Assembly (NCBI GenBank): GCA_022702545.1
Contig: JAHRBC010000003.1
Coordinates: forward strand, 434,001-498,000
Direction: 5' to 3'
Length of the DNA: 64,000 nucleotides
Source: Phycomyces nitens
Lineage: Eukaryota; Mucoromycota; Mucoromycetes; Mucorales; Phycomycetaceae
Shown: one piece after another, positions 53,996-64,000 of the stretch
How positions within the stretch are numbered: the stretch's first letter is position 1
Layout: each line of letters begins with the position of its first letter
Made by a program: the position numbers and the translations under genes
The notes under the pieces: model-generated
What the model was told of the DNA's origin: nothing
Database searches by the model: none
The model's input: only the letters and a program-made list of their open reading frames with translations

Positions 53996-55674
53996 TCAGG
54001 CACCGCAAACAAGATTCCATAATAACAGATTCTCGAGAGTAACGACACCGCGCTTAGAATAAGGCTTGCCGGTGGATCTACATGTATTGTCTCTAGTGCC
54101 AAGTCTGTGAACATCCCAGAGTAGAACGCGTCCACCATGCCTTTGAGCTGCGTTGCGAACTGCCAAGGCAAATTCATTGCTTCGACCGAGATTCCAAGAT
54201 GTGGCATGGCTATTGGCACAGCAGAAGAACTGGGGTGTTTTGAGAATGATTGTTTGATGAGGATATACTTTCTCTAGGACAAAGGAGAGTAGATCCGAAA
54301 AGGTCTTTTCAAATTGTATAGGCGAGACAGTGCTTAATGGAATGTCTCCATTTCCTAATCCAAGGATCACAATGTCTGCCTTTGGGGTATTTTTGACTTG
54401 AGCCTCCAGAACTGGCTTCCAGTCATTAGATACAATACTGTCAACGTTGTTAAAGTAGAATTCTGCATTGCTGTGCCATGTAGAATTGATCTTCAATGGT
54501 ACAGATGGATCAACCGCCCAAGGATAAAGCGTATGGGTTGGATCTTCATTATCATCATCGCATATACAAGGGTTTTCTGGCTCAATAATATCGTTGCACC
54601 ATCGATTAGCATTGCTAAACGACTTGAGATTCCTATAACAGCCATTAGAGAGAGCTTTCTACGTTGATTTCAAATTACCTTCTCAAATTACCATCACCCC
54701 AGACATGCACTGTTTTATCTTGAAAACAAGCTGCTGCCTGCCCAACTCCAATATATTCCATACGGCATTTGTCAGGTACATACAAGTACCCATTGTCAGC
54801 ATGGTCTTCCTGTAATGGTCCAAACATGCCGTAGAAATCCAAAGGGTATGTATACTGGAAAGCAGCCTTGTTCATCCAACTGCCCTCCATATTCTCAACC
54901 TTTTTCATATCACACGCTGGCAACACTGGCTGTGTATCCCTAGGCTGGACCTTGACAACATTTGTGGACCTGAATGTATCTGGCTGGTAGGAATGATGTG
55001 TAGGATCCTCCCAAAAGTAGGATCTATGCTCAGTGATTCCATCGAGAGTGTAGATATCTGTATGAGTAAACCGGACAGAGGCAAGATAGACATTTGAATG
55101 TTTGGGATCTTGCTTTAAATAAATTGGTATAGTGGTATTTTGTCCTAGGGCGTTCAGGGCAATGCTGTCTGGGTGTCCAACATGATCTTCTTGGTTGACA
55201 GTAGAGGTTGCTGGCATTGGTACAAGCTGTTCACGCAAGTCAGTTTGGTTCCAAGATAGTTCCAAGTACTTACCAACACAACAACGCATCGGTAGTCTCC
55301 TTCTTGAATGAATTGGTCTTTGGGAGTGTAGGTACCGTCCTTGTTGAGCACAATTACTTTTGTTGACCATCCATTCCAATGTTCTCTATTGGATGCCCTA
55401 TATAAAAAAAGGCATGTCAGATGAAATTCAATAAACCGAATCATTCTTACAGTAATCCAATATCGGCATTGGAGCATATGTTTTCTTTAACATTGCTCGT
55501 TTTCAAACTTGGTTTTTGCTGATCAGGGTTTTTTGGAGTGATGCTATCAAACAGCCAATCGTTGCTTTTGGATGGATCGTATGACGTATGATGAAAGTAG
55601 ATTCCTGTAATCAGTAGTAGCAGACAGATGCCAATCAGTCCAAACGTTCGCCTTTGGATTGTTGAGATTTGCAT
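53996..55674 (-). CDS. Type II membrane SGNH/NXPE (PC-esterase)-like protein, GDS serine replaced
   Basis: Four exons (55674-55451, 55397-55274, 55226-54679, 54632-53996) give 510 residues. A short basic cytoplasmic end is followed by one membrane anchor (FGLIGICLLLLITGIYF), so the bulk faces the Golgi lumen or the outside. The order of motifs, HVWGDGNLRR near residues 289-298, ADIVILGLGNGDIP, TIILKTPQFF and VLLWDVHRLGTRDN near 472, matches SGNH-fold enzymes of the NXPE/TBL/Cas1 group that move acetyl groups on glycans: block I, an Asn/Gly block, and a C-terminal DxxH. In block I the usual nucleophile of GDS is Gly (GDG), so catalysis is doubtful. Several Cys may form disulfides. The substrate is unknown. 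Confidence 0.75.
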
Positions 55675-56347
55675 TTTGAATGGAATCTGGTAATCTGTCT
55701 CCTAAACTGTAATATATAGATTATATCGAGACAAATGGCTATATACTAATCTTAAACTCAGCGATAAAAAATATATATAATATGTTTTTGTTTTTAGGCT
55801 AAAACGCGATTGACAGCTTATTTTTAGCAAAACTTTAATAGCTAAAAAGACTAGTTCCCTTGAAGAATCTCTTTGAAAAAAGAGACCTGAAGCATTTGGG
55901 GTCTTTGGCAGACATAATAAATATATATAAAGAAGTCTGGGTAGCCTAGGGAGTGCATGTTAACGACAATAATCGACCATTTTTATTTTGTTGCCCTGGA
56001 AAAATGAAAGCATATAATTAAACTCCAGAATATGTTATTAAAGTACCGCTAAATCGACACACGGCGTAAACCAAGTCACGGACTATAGGAACACTATGGG
56101 CGACCTGATTCAGCGATCTTTAGGGCACGACGTTTTTGTTTTACCAGATTTTTTTGAAAGTGACTTGTGGTCCGGGATCTAGTGCCTGTTCCCAGTTTAC
56201 GGAACAAAATGTTGTGTCCTGAAAAAAAGATATTCAAAGACTTTAAATAAAACTTTCTTTTCTTTCGTATACTCATCTTGTAAGAACTAATCATCTATTG
56301 CATCTATTAGTTATTTCCCCGGAGATTACTACAAGATCGCTTTTCTC
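55675..56347. other. Spacer with one possible small exon
   Basis: AT-rich sequence. On the minus strand TTTTTTTCAG precedes an open stretch ending at 56094 (see separate entry). No other feature is seen. Confidence 0.35.
56094..56222 (-). CDS. Possible terminal exon of a small basic protein
   Basis: After a polypyrimidine tract and CAG, the minus strand is open to a stop at 56094 and reads NILFRKLGTGTRSR then NLVKQKRRALKIAESGRP. The basic composition and RRALKIA...GRP ending faintly recall small mitochondrial ribosomal proteins such as bS18m, but I cannot confirm this. A first exon has not been found; the codons directly upstream are lysine-rich and may be intronic. Confidence 0.25.
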   Translation of the reverse strand, partial: SGHNILFRKLGTGTRSRTTSHFQKNLVKQKRRALKIAESGRP

Positions 56348-58554
56348 ATGACCAATTTGAAATTACGAATACTTTATAGAACTCACTTCATTATGAACCC
56401 TACCAATAAAGAAACTATTTTTATCGACGGAAAAGAATACTATCCTGTTCAACAAGCCCTTCCAACCCCACCTGCTAATGGCTACCATGACATGACCATG
56501 GCAATTGGAAAGATGCAGGAGTATGCCCGTGCCAATAACTTTAGCCTGACAATTAAAGACCGTAAACCAACTCGAGTTTACTTGAAATGTTCCAAGGGTG
56601 GACAGTATAAGAACACCCGCAAAATCAAAGACGAAGACAGAGTAAGGATTCCATCGAGTGGAATGACTGGCTGCCCTTATCTCTTGAAGGTTTCCGACAA
56701 GAAGGGCACCAAAGGGTATCTTCCTTTGAAACCCACTTATGATATTGAGGCATATCACAATCATCCTCTTGATGATGCGTGTCTAGAATCGACACTGAAA
56801 GGCAGATTGTCAAAGGTGACTGTAGACGATGCCAGAGATATTCTGAAGCTTATTGGAGCAAATACAACATCTCGCGGAATCTAAAGAGCAATCAACGATG
56901 ACACCACCTCTGGCCATAAGTTGTACATAAATGATATTGGCAACATGAAGGCTGCATTTGCTCGGCTTTCTGCCCCCGTTGTTGAGAATTCTGGAACAAA
57001 ACTTGTAAAGGCTATGGAAGCAAAGGGATATCAAGTTCGCTACGATGTGAGCAAGAACGGGTCCCTCGAGAGGATTATGTTTGCCCATCCAAAGATGCTG
57101 GAGAGAGCCCGTTGTTTCTCTGAGGTAATGGTTGTAGACGCAACTTACTCCACCAACAATCTCGTAATGCCGCTCATTTGTGCGGAAGGAATCCATAGTC
57201 TTGGAGGGGAGACCCTTTTTTTTCCTATTGCTTTTTCCTGGGTTTCGAATGAACAACAGGCTTCATATCTCTGGTTCCTCGAACAGGTCAAATCGCTTGT
57301 TTTTGAAGGCAACAAGTCAGCCACTCTGTTTGTAACAGATACATGTGGTGCATTGATGGACTATCTTGATATCGTGTTTCCGGAGGACATAAAGCTGCTA
57401 TGCTACTGACATATGCTGAGCAGTATTGAGAAGGCAGTCTTTGGGAGGTTCGGGTATGTAAAGACCAAGGAAATGCTAATGGAGCATGTCAACAACATGA
57501 TCCATAGTACAACAAAAGAGGATTTTGACCTGGTGCACAGAAAGTTTGACAACATTCCTGCTGGCGTGGATATTGAAGATGGGAAAGAGAGTGTTGCAGT
57601 GTCGGTATACTTTACCAACAGGTGGATTAGATACCGTGAGAAGTGGGCGGGCTATATGGCATCTCAGTATATGGACTTTGGATGTACCATTACTCAGCGA
57701 GTGGAAAGTGGCCATCAGGCTTTAAAAAAGGGCATATCCTCAATCTCTTCTCTTGAGTTGGCTTTTGAGAACATAGTCAAATATGTTGAGCGGTTAGAAA
57801 TGGATTTCCGGGCCACCAAAATAAGAGAAGCCAACAGGATTGATGCTCTTGTTGGAAGAAACCAATTGCTGACCCAACTCTTCATGAAAGTAAACAAGCC
57901 AGCCTTACTTGTGATCGATCAAGAAATTCGCTTGCAGGAGAATAATGACGGAGATTTCCAATGCAAGACAAAGATCCAGTACGATCTACCCTGTCGTCAC
58001 ACATTGCCTGTTGGAAGAGATCTGCAAATCTCTGATATTCCAGAGAGATGGATTATCAATCCAGGTACGCTAGATACCTCTTCCAATGGAATCAAGGCAA
58101 CTAGTCCGGCTTTTGAAAAGGCAGAGCCATGAATAAGAGAAGTAGTTTAACTGAAGAACCTCTTTCGTTCGTGTGAAGGTAGTCAACAAGTTAATGAACT
58201 TTTGGAGAAGATCAGGGCTGTTGTGGTTGGCTACCATAATAAACAAAGCCACCCTCCTATCAAGTTCCAGGCCCCAGAAGACGTCAAGTTCCCTGGAAGG
58301 CGCAAGGGCAGCAGTCGCCCAAAGTACTTGCCAAAGGACTTTGGTCGCACAATCTGGAGAAAGACCAGCATTTTGTCAGGATGGGTAAGATACACACACG
58401 TTTATATGTATATATCGAAATAAGAGATTGTATTAACAGTTTTCTAAAATTATAGGCTGGCCTTAAGGTCATGATTAAGCTGGAGGCAAGGAAGAGGGCT
58501 CGTAAGAACACAGAAGTTGCAAATGTGAAGAAAACACAAAAAACAAATATTTAA
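56348..58554 (+). pseudogene. MULE-type transposase with two in-frame stops
   Basis: One long plus-strand frame is interrupted only by TAA at 56882-56884 and TGA at 57407-57409. Before the first stop is a FAR1/WRKY-like DNA-binding region (YLKCSKGGQYKN, SGMTGCPYLL, YHNHPL); then the MULE DDE core (VMVVDATYSTNN with the first Asp, FVTDTCGALM with the second, and an SGHQALKKGI region); then a SWIM zinc finger (FQCKTKIQYDLPCRH). A final part (KFPGRRKGSSRPKYLP) follows after a probable intron starting at about 58064, and a short last exon ends at 58554. Family members are cut-and-paste transposases that make 9-11 bp duplications; no terminal inverted repeat was found here. The ATG at 56393 is an equally good start. 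Domestication is unlikely with two stops. Confidence 0.85.
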
Positions 58555-58592
58555 AAAAAATCAAACAAGAGCCTCTCAATTCAGGTAAGAAT

Positions 58593-58874
58593 TGTTTTTA
58601 TTTTTAAGGATAATTTACTGCCAAAAATAATACTATGAGAGTATTATTCATTGAAGGAAGAATATTATGCTTTCTTATATACCATTACTCAAATTCCTTT
58701 GTAATTAAAGTCCCCATCGCATAATGGTTGGTTATCACTGTAGCAGTGTGAATTGTACGTATTCCTGGTATGTAATTGTTCCTGAGATATTGAATTGTCA
58801 GGATCATTAGCACAGAGTAACCAGAGATTGGTTATGGAGTCTGTATTTCAATCAACTGTGGTGTGTATACCACA
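58593..58874 (-). repeat. Solo LTR, copy 3 (inverted, diverged)
   Basis: Reverse complement of the LTR family at 7610 and 62034. Clear matches include GAAGGAAGAATATTATG, TTATCACTGTAGCAGTG and GGTGTGTATACCACA at the end. The left limit is approximate, and no target duplication is visible. It begins about 40 bp after the MULE coding end. Confidence 0.7.
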
Positions 58875-60654
58875 TACCTTGCTCTTGTATAATTAATACA
58901 TATAGAGCATCTTAATTGAAGCGTCGTTTATAAGAGCCGAAGTGTCAGTTATACAGCAAATGTTGGGTTCATATTATTTTTTATTTAAAAGATACTAACA
59001 CATCCATATATCTCACAGTAATAATACAAAAGCAGCAGATATATATCAAACATCATATATCATGTGGTGGTCCAGCCTTATTAATGTATATTTTACATAA
59101 TCCATAAGCTATAAGTACAGATTGGCTAAAAGCTAATAAGATACGATAGACAAATTGTATTAATGCATCGGAATAATAGCAACATGGACGTTGAGCTCAG
59201 AAACATATTCCATCTAGTATCTTAATGTGGTGAAAGACCCCACGTATCAGGAAGTCCAAGATCTTGTGTAATAGTAGATTGAAAGAGTATATAAAGAGCG
59301 GCACATTTTGTATCTTAATAAAGACAAGCTTATACACAGTCTCAAAGTACTCACTTACTGTCTATATCTCCCTTACTATTTTTTATTGTTTTAATACCCT
59401 AAAACACAACATATCACCCGTACTTTCAATTAACAAAGAACATCAGTTATAAATATTTAGCTAGACAATTCTATAGTCATCCACTGTACGTGTTGTTCAA
59501 TGAAAATGCTAAAATTATTATGTATGTAAAGGTTATAATGATGAAGACGCTACAAAAAGGGCAAAAGTTTTTTGACTATGATTTCGACATTTTGATTAGC
59601 TCATGATGGCAATGACAAGATGTATTGAATTGACATGTCAAGACCATTTGACGTGAAATCTCTAAAGCTTGTATATAATTTTTACTGGAATAAATATATA
59701 TATATTGTAGTAGTAAATCTGACGTAAATATTGTACGTCTTGCCTTCATGTAATTTTGAAGACATTTCATTCCTGAATAAAAAGAGCACGGGCCATCTCA
59801 GAGTAACGTACAGAAACTAATCGCCGTTCAAAGAAGTACAACTGTCTTTAAAGATATTCCCACACCGATGAACACCACCTTCTTTCAAACTGATACTATA
59901 CGATTTAAAAGTTCTTTACTTGTTTACTTGCTTCTATTGAAAAAGTAGTATTACCATTAGTTCAATCAAACTTATTTACATACAAATATGCGCTTCCATA
60001 TATGGCAAACCAATACATTCCCACACTTTGATAACTTCATCACCTGAAATTTTTTCTATATCTTAGCACCCTGGGGGCAAGGATTTGTATTTTTCCCTCT
60101 CCCTCTCTCTTTCCATTTCATCGCCGCAAACCAATATTTGGATCCAGGTAAGTACAAATATCTTTCCATCTCCTATTCATCCATCTTCCATCTCATACTA
60201 CACGCCCTTTATAACAATAAAGACGCGTTATTGATGATGGATGAACGTTTTTCACGTTTGGATCACTGTATTTTTGCCAAAAAAACTCACATTTTTTTTT
60301 TACTTGTATCTTGTCTCTACACGCGTCTATTGATCAAAAAGTCAAGTACATGGGTCCACTTTACATCTGCCACTGTCTAAGCAAGTCCAAATGGTCTTAT
60401 AATCATGTTCCGAAGGTCCGCTTTGTGCTCAACAGCCATCCACCTATTGCCATTCCACAAGGAGCGTTTCAAAAAATTGAAACATTTTTCAAGGCCATGT
60501 CAAGATGAGAATTGCAAGTCAATGTCATTAGATTGCAAGTCAAGATGAAAAGTGACTCCATTCCTTTTCCATACAAGCCTTCATTGCAAAGAAGCCAACT
60601 GCTCTTTCTACTGGTGGTTTGCTGACTCCAACATGACTATGTCAAAGTCTTGAT
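58875..60654. other. Spacer, no gene recognised
   Basis: About 1.8 kb. A frame at 60311-60508 (about 65 codons, ending QKIETFFKAMSR) and a donor-like GGATCCAG|GTAAGTAC at 60141-60156 hint at a transcript on the plus strand, but no family is recognised. Short runs of TA occur at about 59690-59705. Confidence 0.35.
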
Positions 60655-61310
60655 GTCAGACAGCTGGGCTTGATGAAAGATAATTCCGACTCTTATATGG
60701 GCAAATGTCCACTTTAAGACCCCTGAGCCTTCTTTCGATAGCTCGTTCTCTGGCATCAATAAGACGTAGGCAAGCTTTTGACAGCAGCTACCAGCCTTGA
60801 TGAAGACTGTTTTCGGCGGCCATTCCCCTGGACCTAGCATGGAAACACCACAGTCTTGACATCGGAAAGCTCAGCTTGATGAAAGATGGTTCCAACTCTT
60901 TAGCTGGTGAAATTCCACTAAAAGACGCAGACCCATTTTTCATTTGCTAGTCATTCGGTACCAAGACAACAACGGCGGCCATCCCTGATGAAAACCTTTT
61001 CTAACTCTTTCGGGGACAAAAACCCATTATGAAGAGTCTGAAATGTTTTTCAGCCGCAAATGTTATGGTGCCAACATGCAAGTCCAGGATTATTGATACC
61101 AGACTACTAGAATTGATCGATATGGCTTAAGGCTCTTTGACATATATATATATATTAAAGATGCTGTACAGTTGTTCAACCACTAGTGAGCAGGTTACAG
61201 TACCTGAAAACCAATACCTACCCTTCAAGCCGCCGGACTTCCTCATAAAATGGTCGCGACTCTTTGAGGACAAGCGTCCAATATAAAGAAGCCGAATCAT
61301 TTCTGAGGGT
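60655..61310 (+). repeat. Degenerate array of a TGATGAAA...ACTCTTT motif
   Basis: At least four diverged copies share the string order [T/C]TGATGAAA, then TTCCGACTCTT, GGACAAA, GTCCA and TAAAGA(C/A)GC. They start at about 60671, 60878, 60987 and 61241; CGGCGGCCAT also recurs at about 60817 and 60976. Unit spacing is uneven (about 110-250 bp) and no frame stays open, so this may be an old duplicated non-coding unit or exon array. Confidence 0.45.
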
Positions 61311-61445
61311 CAAGATGTTAACCTGTCAGTAGAGAACATGTAGTGTAAGTTTTCAAGTTGGTGGTAGACATCGACACAAATACACATGTGTTAATACTAA
61401 TATTTTTCTTGTGTACATTTATAGGTTTTGTGGTCTGTCTTCATC

Positions 61446-61775
61446 AGTTTGTCCATGGCCAGACAGACGATCAGGATGGTTCAAGACGGGGTTGGTGGAG
61501 GGTTGCAGCTAAGTATGAGTGTGTTGCTATTAAGTCTTTTTGTGTTTTCTAGTTCTATCTCCAGTTCCAGTTTCACGGGCATGTCCAGGCCAGGCCGACG
61601 ATCAGGATGGTTCAAGACGGAGTTGGTGGAGGGTTACAGCTAAGTATGAATGTGTTGCTGTAAATCCGTTTTTTTTTAGTATTTATCGATCTATTGCCAT
61701 TGTTCATCTGTTTTTCCAGGCCTAGGATGACGATCCGGTGCGCTGGAATGGTGGGAAAGGTGGTGCTATTAAGCT
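61446..61775 (+). repeat. Tandem duplication, three units of about 131 bp
   Basis: The marker GACGATC(A/C)GG starts at 61466, 61597 and 61729, spacing 131 and 132 bp. Units 1 and 2 are about 90 percent alike over GATCAGGATGGTTCAAGACG and GTTGGTGGAGGGTT; unit 3 keeps only fragments. In units 1 and 2 the conserved block lies between an acceptor-like pyrimidine-CAG and a donor-like GTATGA. Confidence 0.75.
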
Positions 61776-62033
61776 GTGTACTTTTTATTCTCTTTGGTTG
61801 CTGCTATTTACGTAGTTATTTGTGTGTGTTTATATAAATTCTGAAGTCGTATCTATGAAATTTATATCGTAATGATGACTCGTTTTTATAACAGTATTTA
61901 TGTTATGTCTTTGTCAAGTGATCCTATAAACATTTCCTGATAATGAAGATATAAAGACCTTATTAAAATTTTTGTTTCAAGGATTTATAAATTTGTAATC
62001 ATAAAAGTAATAAGTAAGAATGGTAGATATGTT

Positions 62034-62310
62034 TGTGGTATACACACCAGAGTTGAGTGAAATACAGACTCCACAACCGATCTCCGGTTACTACTTGCGC
62101 ATGACCCTGGCAAGTTAACATTTCAGGAACAGTTACACACCAGGCACACGTACACTTCCCACTGCCACAGTGATAAACGACCATTACACAATAGAGATTT
62201 ATAAAACATGGGAACTAGAATAATAACTATATAAACCACCATAATATTCTTTCTTCAATAAATAACACTTTCACAGTATCTAAAGTTCCCAGAAACTCTT
62301 AATTACTACA
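62034..62310 (+). repeat. Solo LTR, copy 2 (277 bp)
   Basis: Direct relative of 7610-7888, roughly 85-90 percent alike by eye, with the same TGTGGTATACAC start, TATATAAA box, AATAAA and a TTACTACA end. Flanking five-base words (ATGTT and TATTA) do not match, so it is older than copy 1 or was made by recombination. Confidence 0.8.
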
Positions 62311-63190
62311 TATTACACCAACGTTTATCCTTTCACATCTGGGTGTCTATTTAGAGTATACATGCTGTTTTCTTAATGACGTACTTACTCTGCCAACAAC
62401 CATTAGATTCTGATTAGTTTTAAAACCTCTAGTTTGAATCTACAGCAACACCTGTTTTATATGGCAAAAATATTGTACTATGTTTACGTTCTTTGACTAA
62501 TCTTGCAACGGATTTTCTATTTTTCTTCTACTGCATCTAGTATTTCCATTTAGACATTTCTTAAAATGCATTCATTCAAAATAAGATGGTTGGCATACTG
62601 ATTAACAAGCGTAAGATATACTGGGTTTATATGATTGCTTCTTTTTATGACCACAATATATTTGTGGCAATTTATGAAAACTAAAGGCTATCCAAGTTAT
62701 AGCAATACATTGTTACCATCTTGTATAGCTTGAGTAAAATGTTTGTACCATATATATTTTGTAATTTAAATAATATTTCCTTCTAGTATGTTTCTATAAT
62801 ATTATTATATATATATATAATTTAATATTAATTGCAATAACGTCATACTATAATAAAAAAACAAACTATTCTTTCAAATGAATGACTGTAAAAAAAGAGC
62901 ATGGGTTAGCATTTAGAGTAATATAGAAAAGATGCTATAATATATAACAGAAGCAATTTTTTTTGGACAAAAAAGGGAAACTGTTTCTGTTCCTGCCTTA
63001 TAACTACCTTTTTTTGGTGTTAAAAATGGTAATGTTACAAAAATGGTAGTTGGGTACCTTTTTTTTTTAGTTATAGGTAGCCATAAGCATCGGCAGCCAT
63101 AGGTATTTGCAGTGTTGTAAATGAAGATGGGAAGAACCTTATTATAGGAATCTGCCGTGAATGAGAAACCACTCACACTTAACAGGACTA
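62311..63190. other. AT-rich spacer, nothing recognised
   Basis: No coding frame, tRNA or element end recognised. A (TA)n run lies at about 62805-62818. Confidence 0.45.
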
Positions 63191-63194
63191 TACT

Positions 63195-64000
63195 CACTTT
63201 AAGCTCATAAAGAAAAAATATACCTCACTTTGCACTCACAAAACAAAACCACACCTTAGATCATGGCTCATAAAGCAAAACCATACCCAGCTTTCAACTC
63301 ACAACAAAAAATCATACCCCTTTTTCAGCTCACAACAAAATCAATGCCCCATTTTTAAGTTAAAACCAAAAAATCGCCCCATTTTCAGCTTACAGCAAAA
63401 AACCATGCCCCATTTTCAACTTACAACAACAAAAAACACCCCATTTTTATCTTATAACAAAAAAATCGCCCCATTTTCAGCTTACAACAAAAAACCATGC
63501 CCCATTTTTATCTTACAACAAAAAAAACGCCCCATTTTCATCTTACAGCGAAAAACTGTACCCCATTTTCAACTTACAAAACAAAACCATACCCTACTCA
63601 CACTTTACAATAAAAAATCATGCTTTACTTCCAGCTCACAAAATAACGCCACACCATAGATCACGGCTCATAAAACAAAACTATACACTACTTTGATCTC
63701 ACAAAACAAAATCACGCCCTAGATCACGGCTTATAAGACAAATTCATGCCTCACTTTAAACCCACAAAATAGAATCACGCCCTAGATCACGGCTCATAAG
63801 ACAAAGCCATACCTCACTTTAAACCCAAAAAATAAAATCACGCCCTAGATCACGGCTCATAATACAAATCCATACTTCACCTTGAGTTCACAGAACAAAA
63901 CGTCATACTAGATCACAGCTCATAAAAAAAGACACCCCTTAACTCACAGCTCATAAAAAAATATTTCCCAGCTCATAACTAAAAAAACTATGCCACACTT
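63195..64000. repeat. Satellite array with 31-bp monomers and 63-bp higher-order unit, open at right edge
   Basis: From about 63290 to 63600 the sequence repeats a 29-32 bp unit of the type CTTACAACAAAAAA..GCCCCATTTT. From 63658 the phrase AGATCAC(G/A)GCT recurs at exactly 63658, 63721, 63784, 63847 and 63910, a constant 63-bp step, that is, two monomers per higher-order unit. The array continues beyond the window. Confidence 0.92.

Noticed and set aside
63405..63659. An 84-codon frame within the terminal array.
   Set aside because: It is a translation of the 31-bp tandem monomers; frame and repeat length explain it fully.
1..64000. Search for CRISPR arrays, prokaryotic operons and a secondary-metabolite cluster.
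   Set aside because: No spaced short repeats with unique spacers, no operon-like gene packing, and no polyketide or peptide synthetase motifs; the carotenoid-type gene stands alone.

Overview
The window reads as nuclear DNA of an early-diverging filamentous fungus, most likely Mucoromycota (Mucorales-like). Evidence: genes split by many short GT-AG introns (about 50-120 nt, with CTAAC/TACTAAT-type branch points), a two-domain lycopene cyclase/phytoene synthase gene, an intron-bearing tRNA-Ile(UAU), AT-rich spacers, and a heavy load of LTR retrotransposons, Tc1/mariner and MULE elements. The species cannot be fixed from the sequence alone.

Layout. 1-3.4 kb: a Tc1/mariner transposase cut by the window edge, then a minus-strand CarRP-like gene whose phytoene synthase half is well conserved but whose lycopene cyclase half has lost its signature motifs. 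3.4-8.1 kb: AT-rich gene-free DNA with a solo LTR. 8.15-13.87 kb: a complete, apparently intact Ty3/gypsy chromovirus (identical LTRs, 5-bp target duplication, one 1713-codon Gag-Pol frame ending in a chromodomain and two AT-hooks). 14.3-17.5 kb: tRNA-Ile, COP9 signalosome subunit 1, and the convergent sulfhydryl oxidase ERV1. 19.9-25.3 kb: tRNA-Gly, and 34 bp from it a second gypsy element with identical LTRs but two 1-nt frameshifts. 25.3-29 kb: a Tc1 relic, an unrecognised multi-exon gene and a foldback element.

30.6-55.7 kb is the gene-rich core: presequence protease CYM1, isocitrate lyase ICL1, a TMEM135-like membrane protein, an EH-domain protein with a Gln-X tract, a WD40 protein, a four-helix membrane (MARVEL-like) protein divergent from gamma-tubulin complex component 2, a two-domain GNAT acetyltransferase and a type II membrane SGNH/NXPE-like protein. 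A long inverted repeat lies at about 39-39.8 kb. 56.3-64 kb is repeat territory again: a MULE transposase with two in-frame stops, two more solo LTRs, two degenerate tandem duplications and a satellite with an exact 63-bp period that runs off the right end.

The genes look like independent housekeeping genes (mitochondrial import and redox, glyoxylate cycle, microtubule nucleation, protein turnover), not a cluster. No CRISPR array, viral genome or secondary-metabolite cluster is visible. Exon limits were worked out by hand from splice signals and reading-frame continuity; each total coding length given was checked to be divisible by three.
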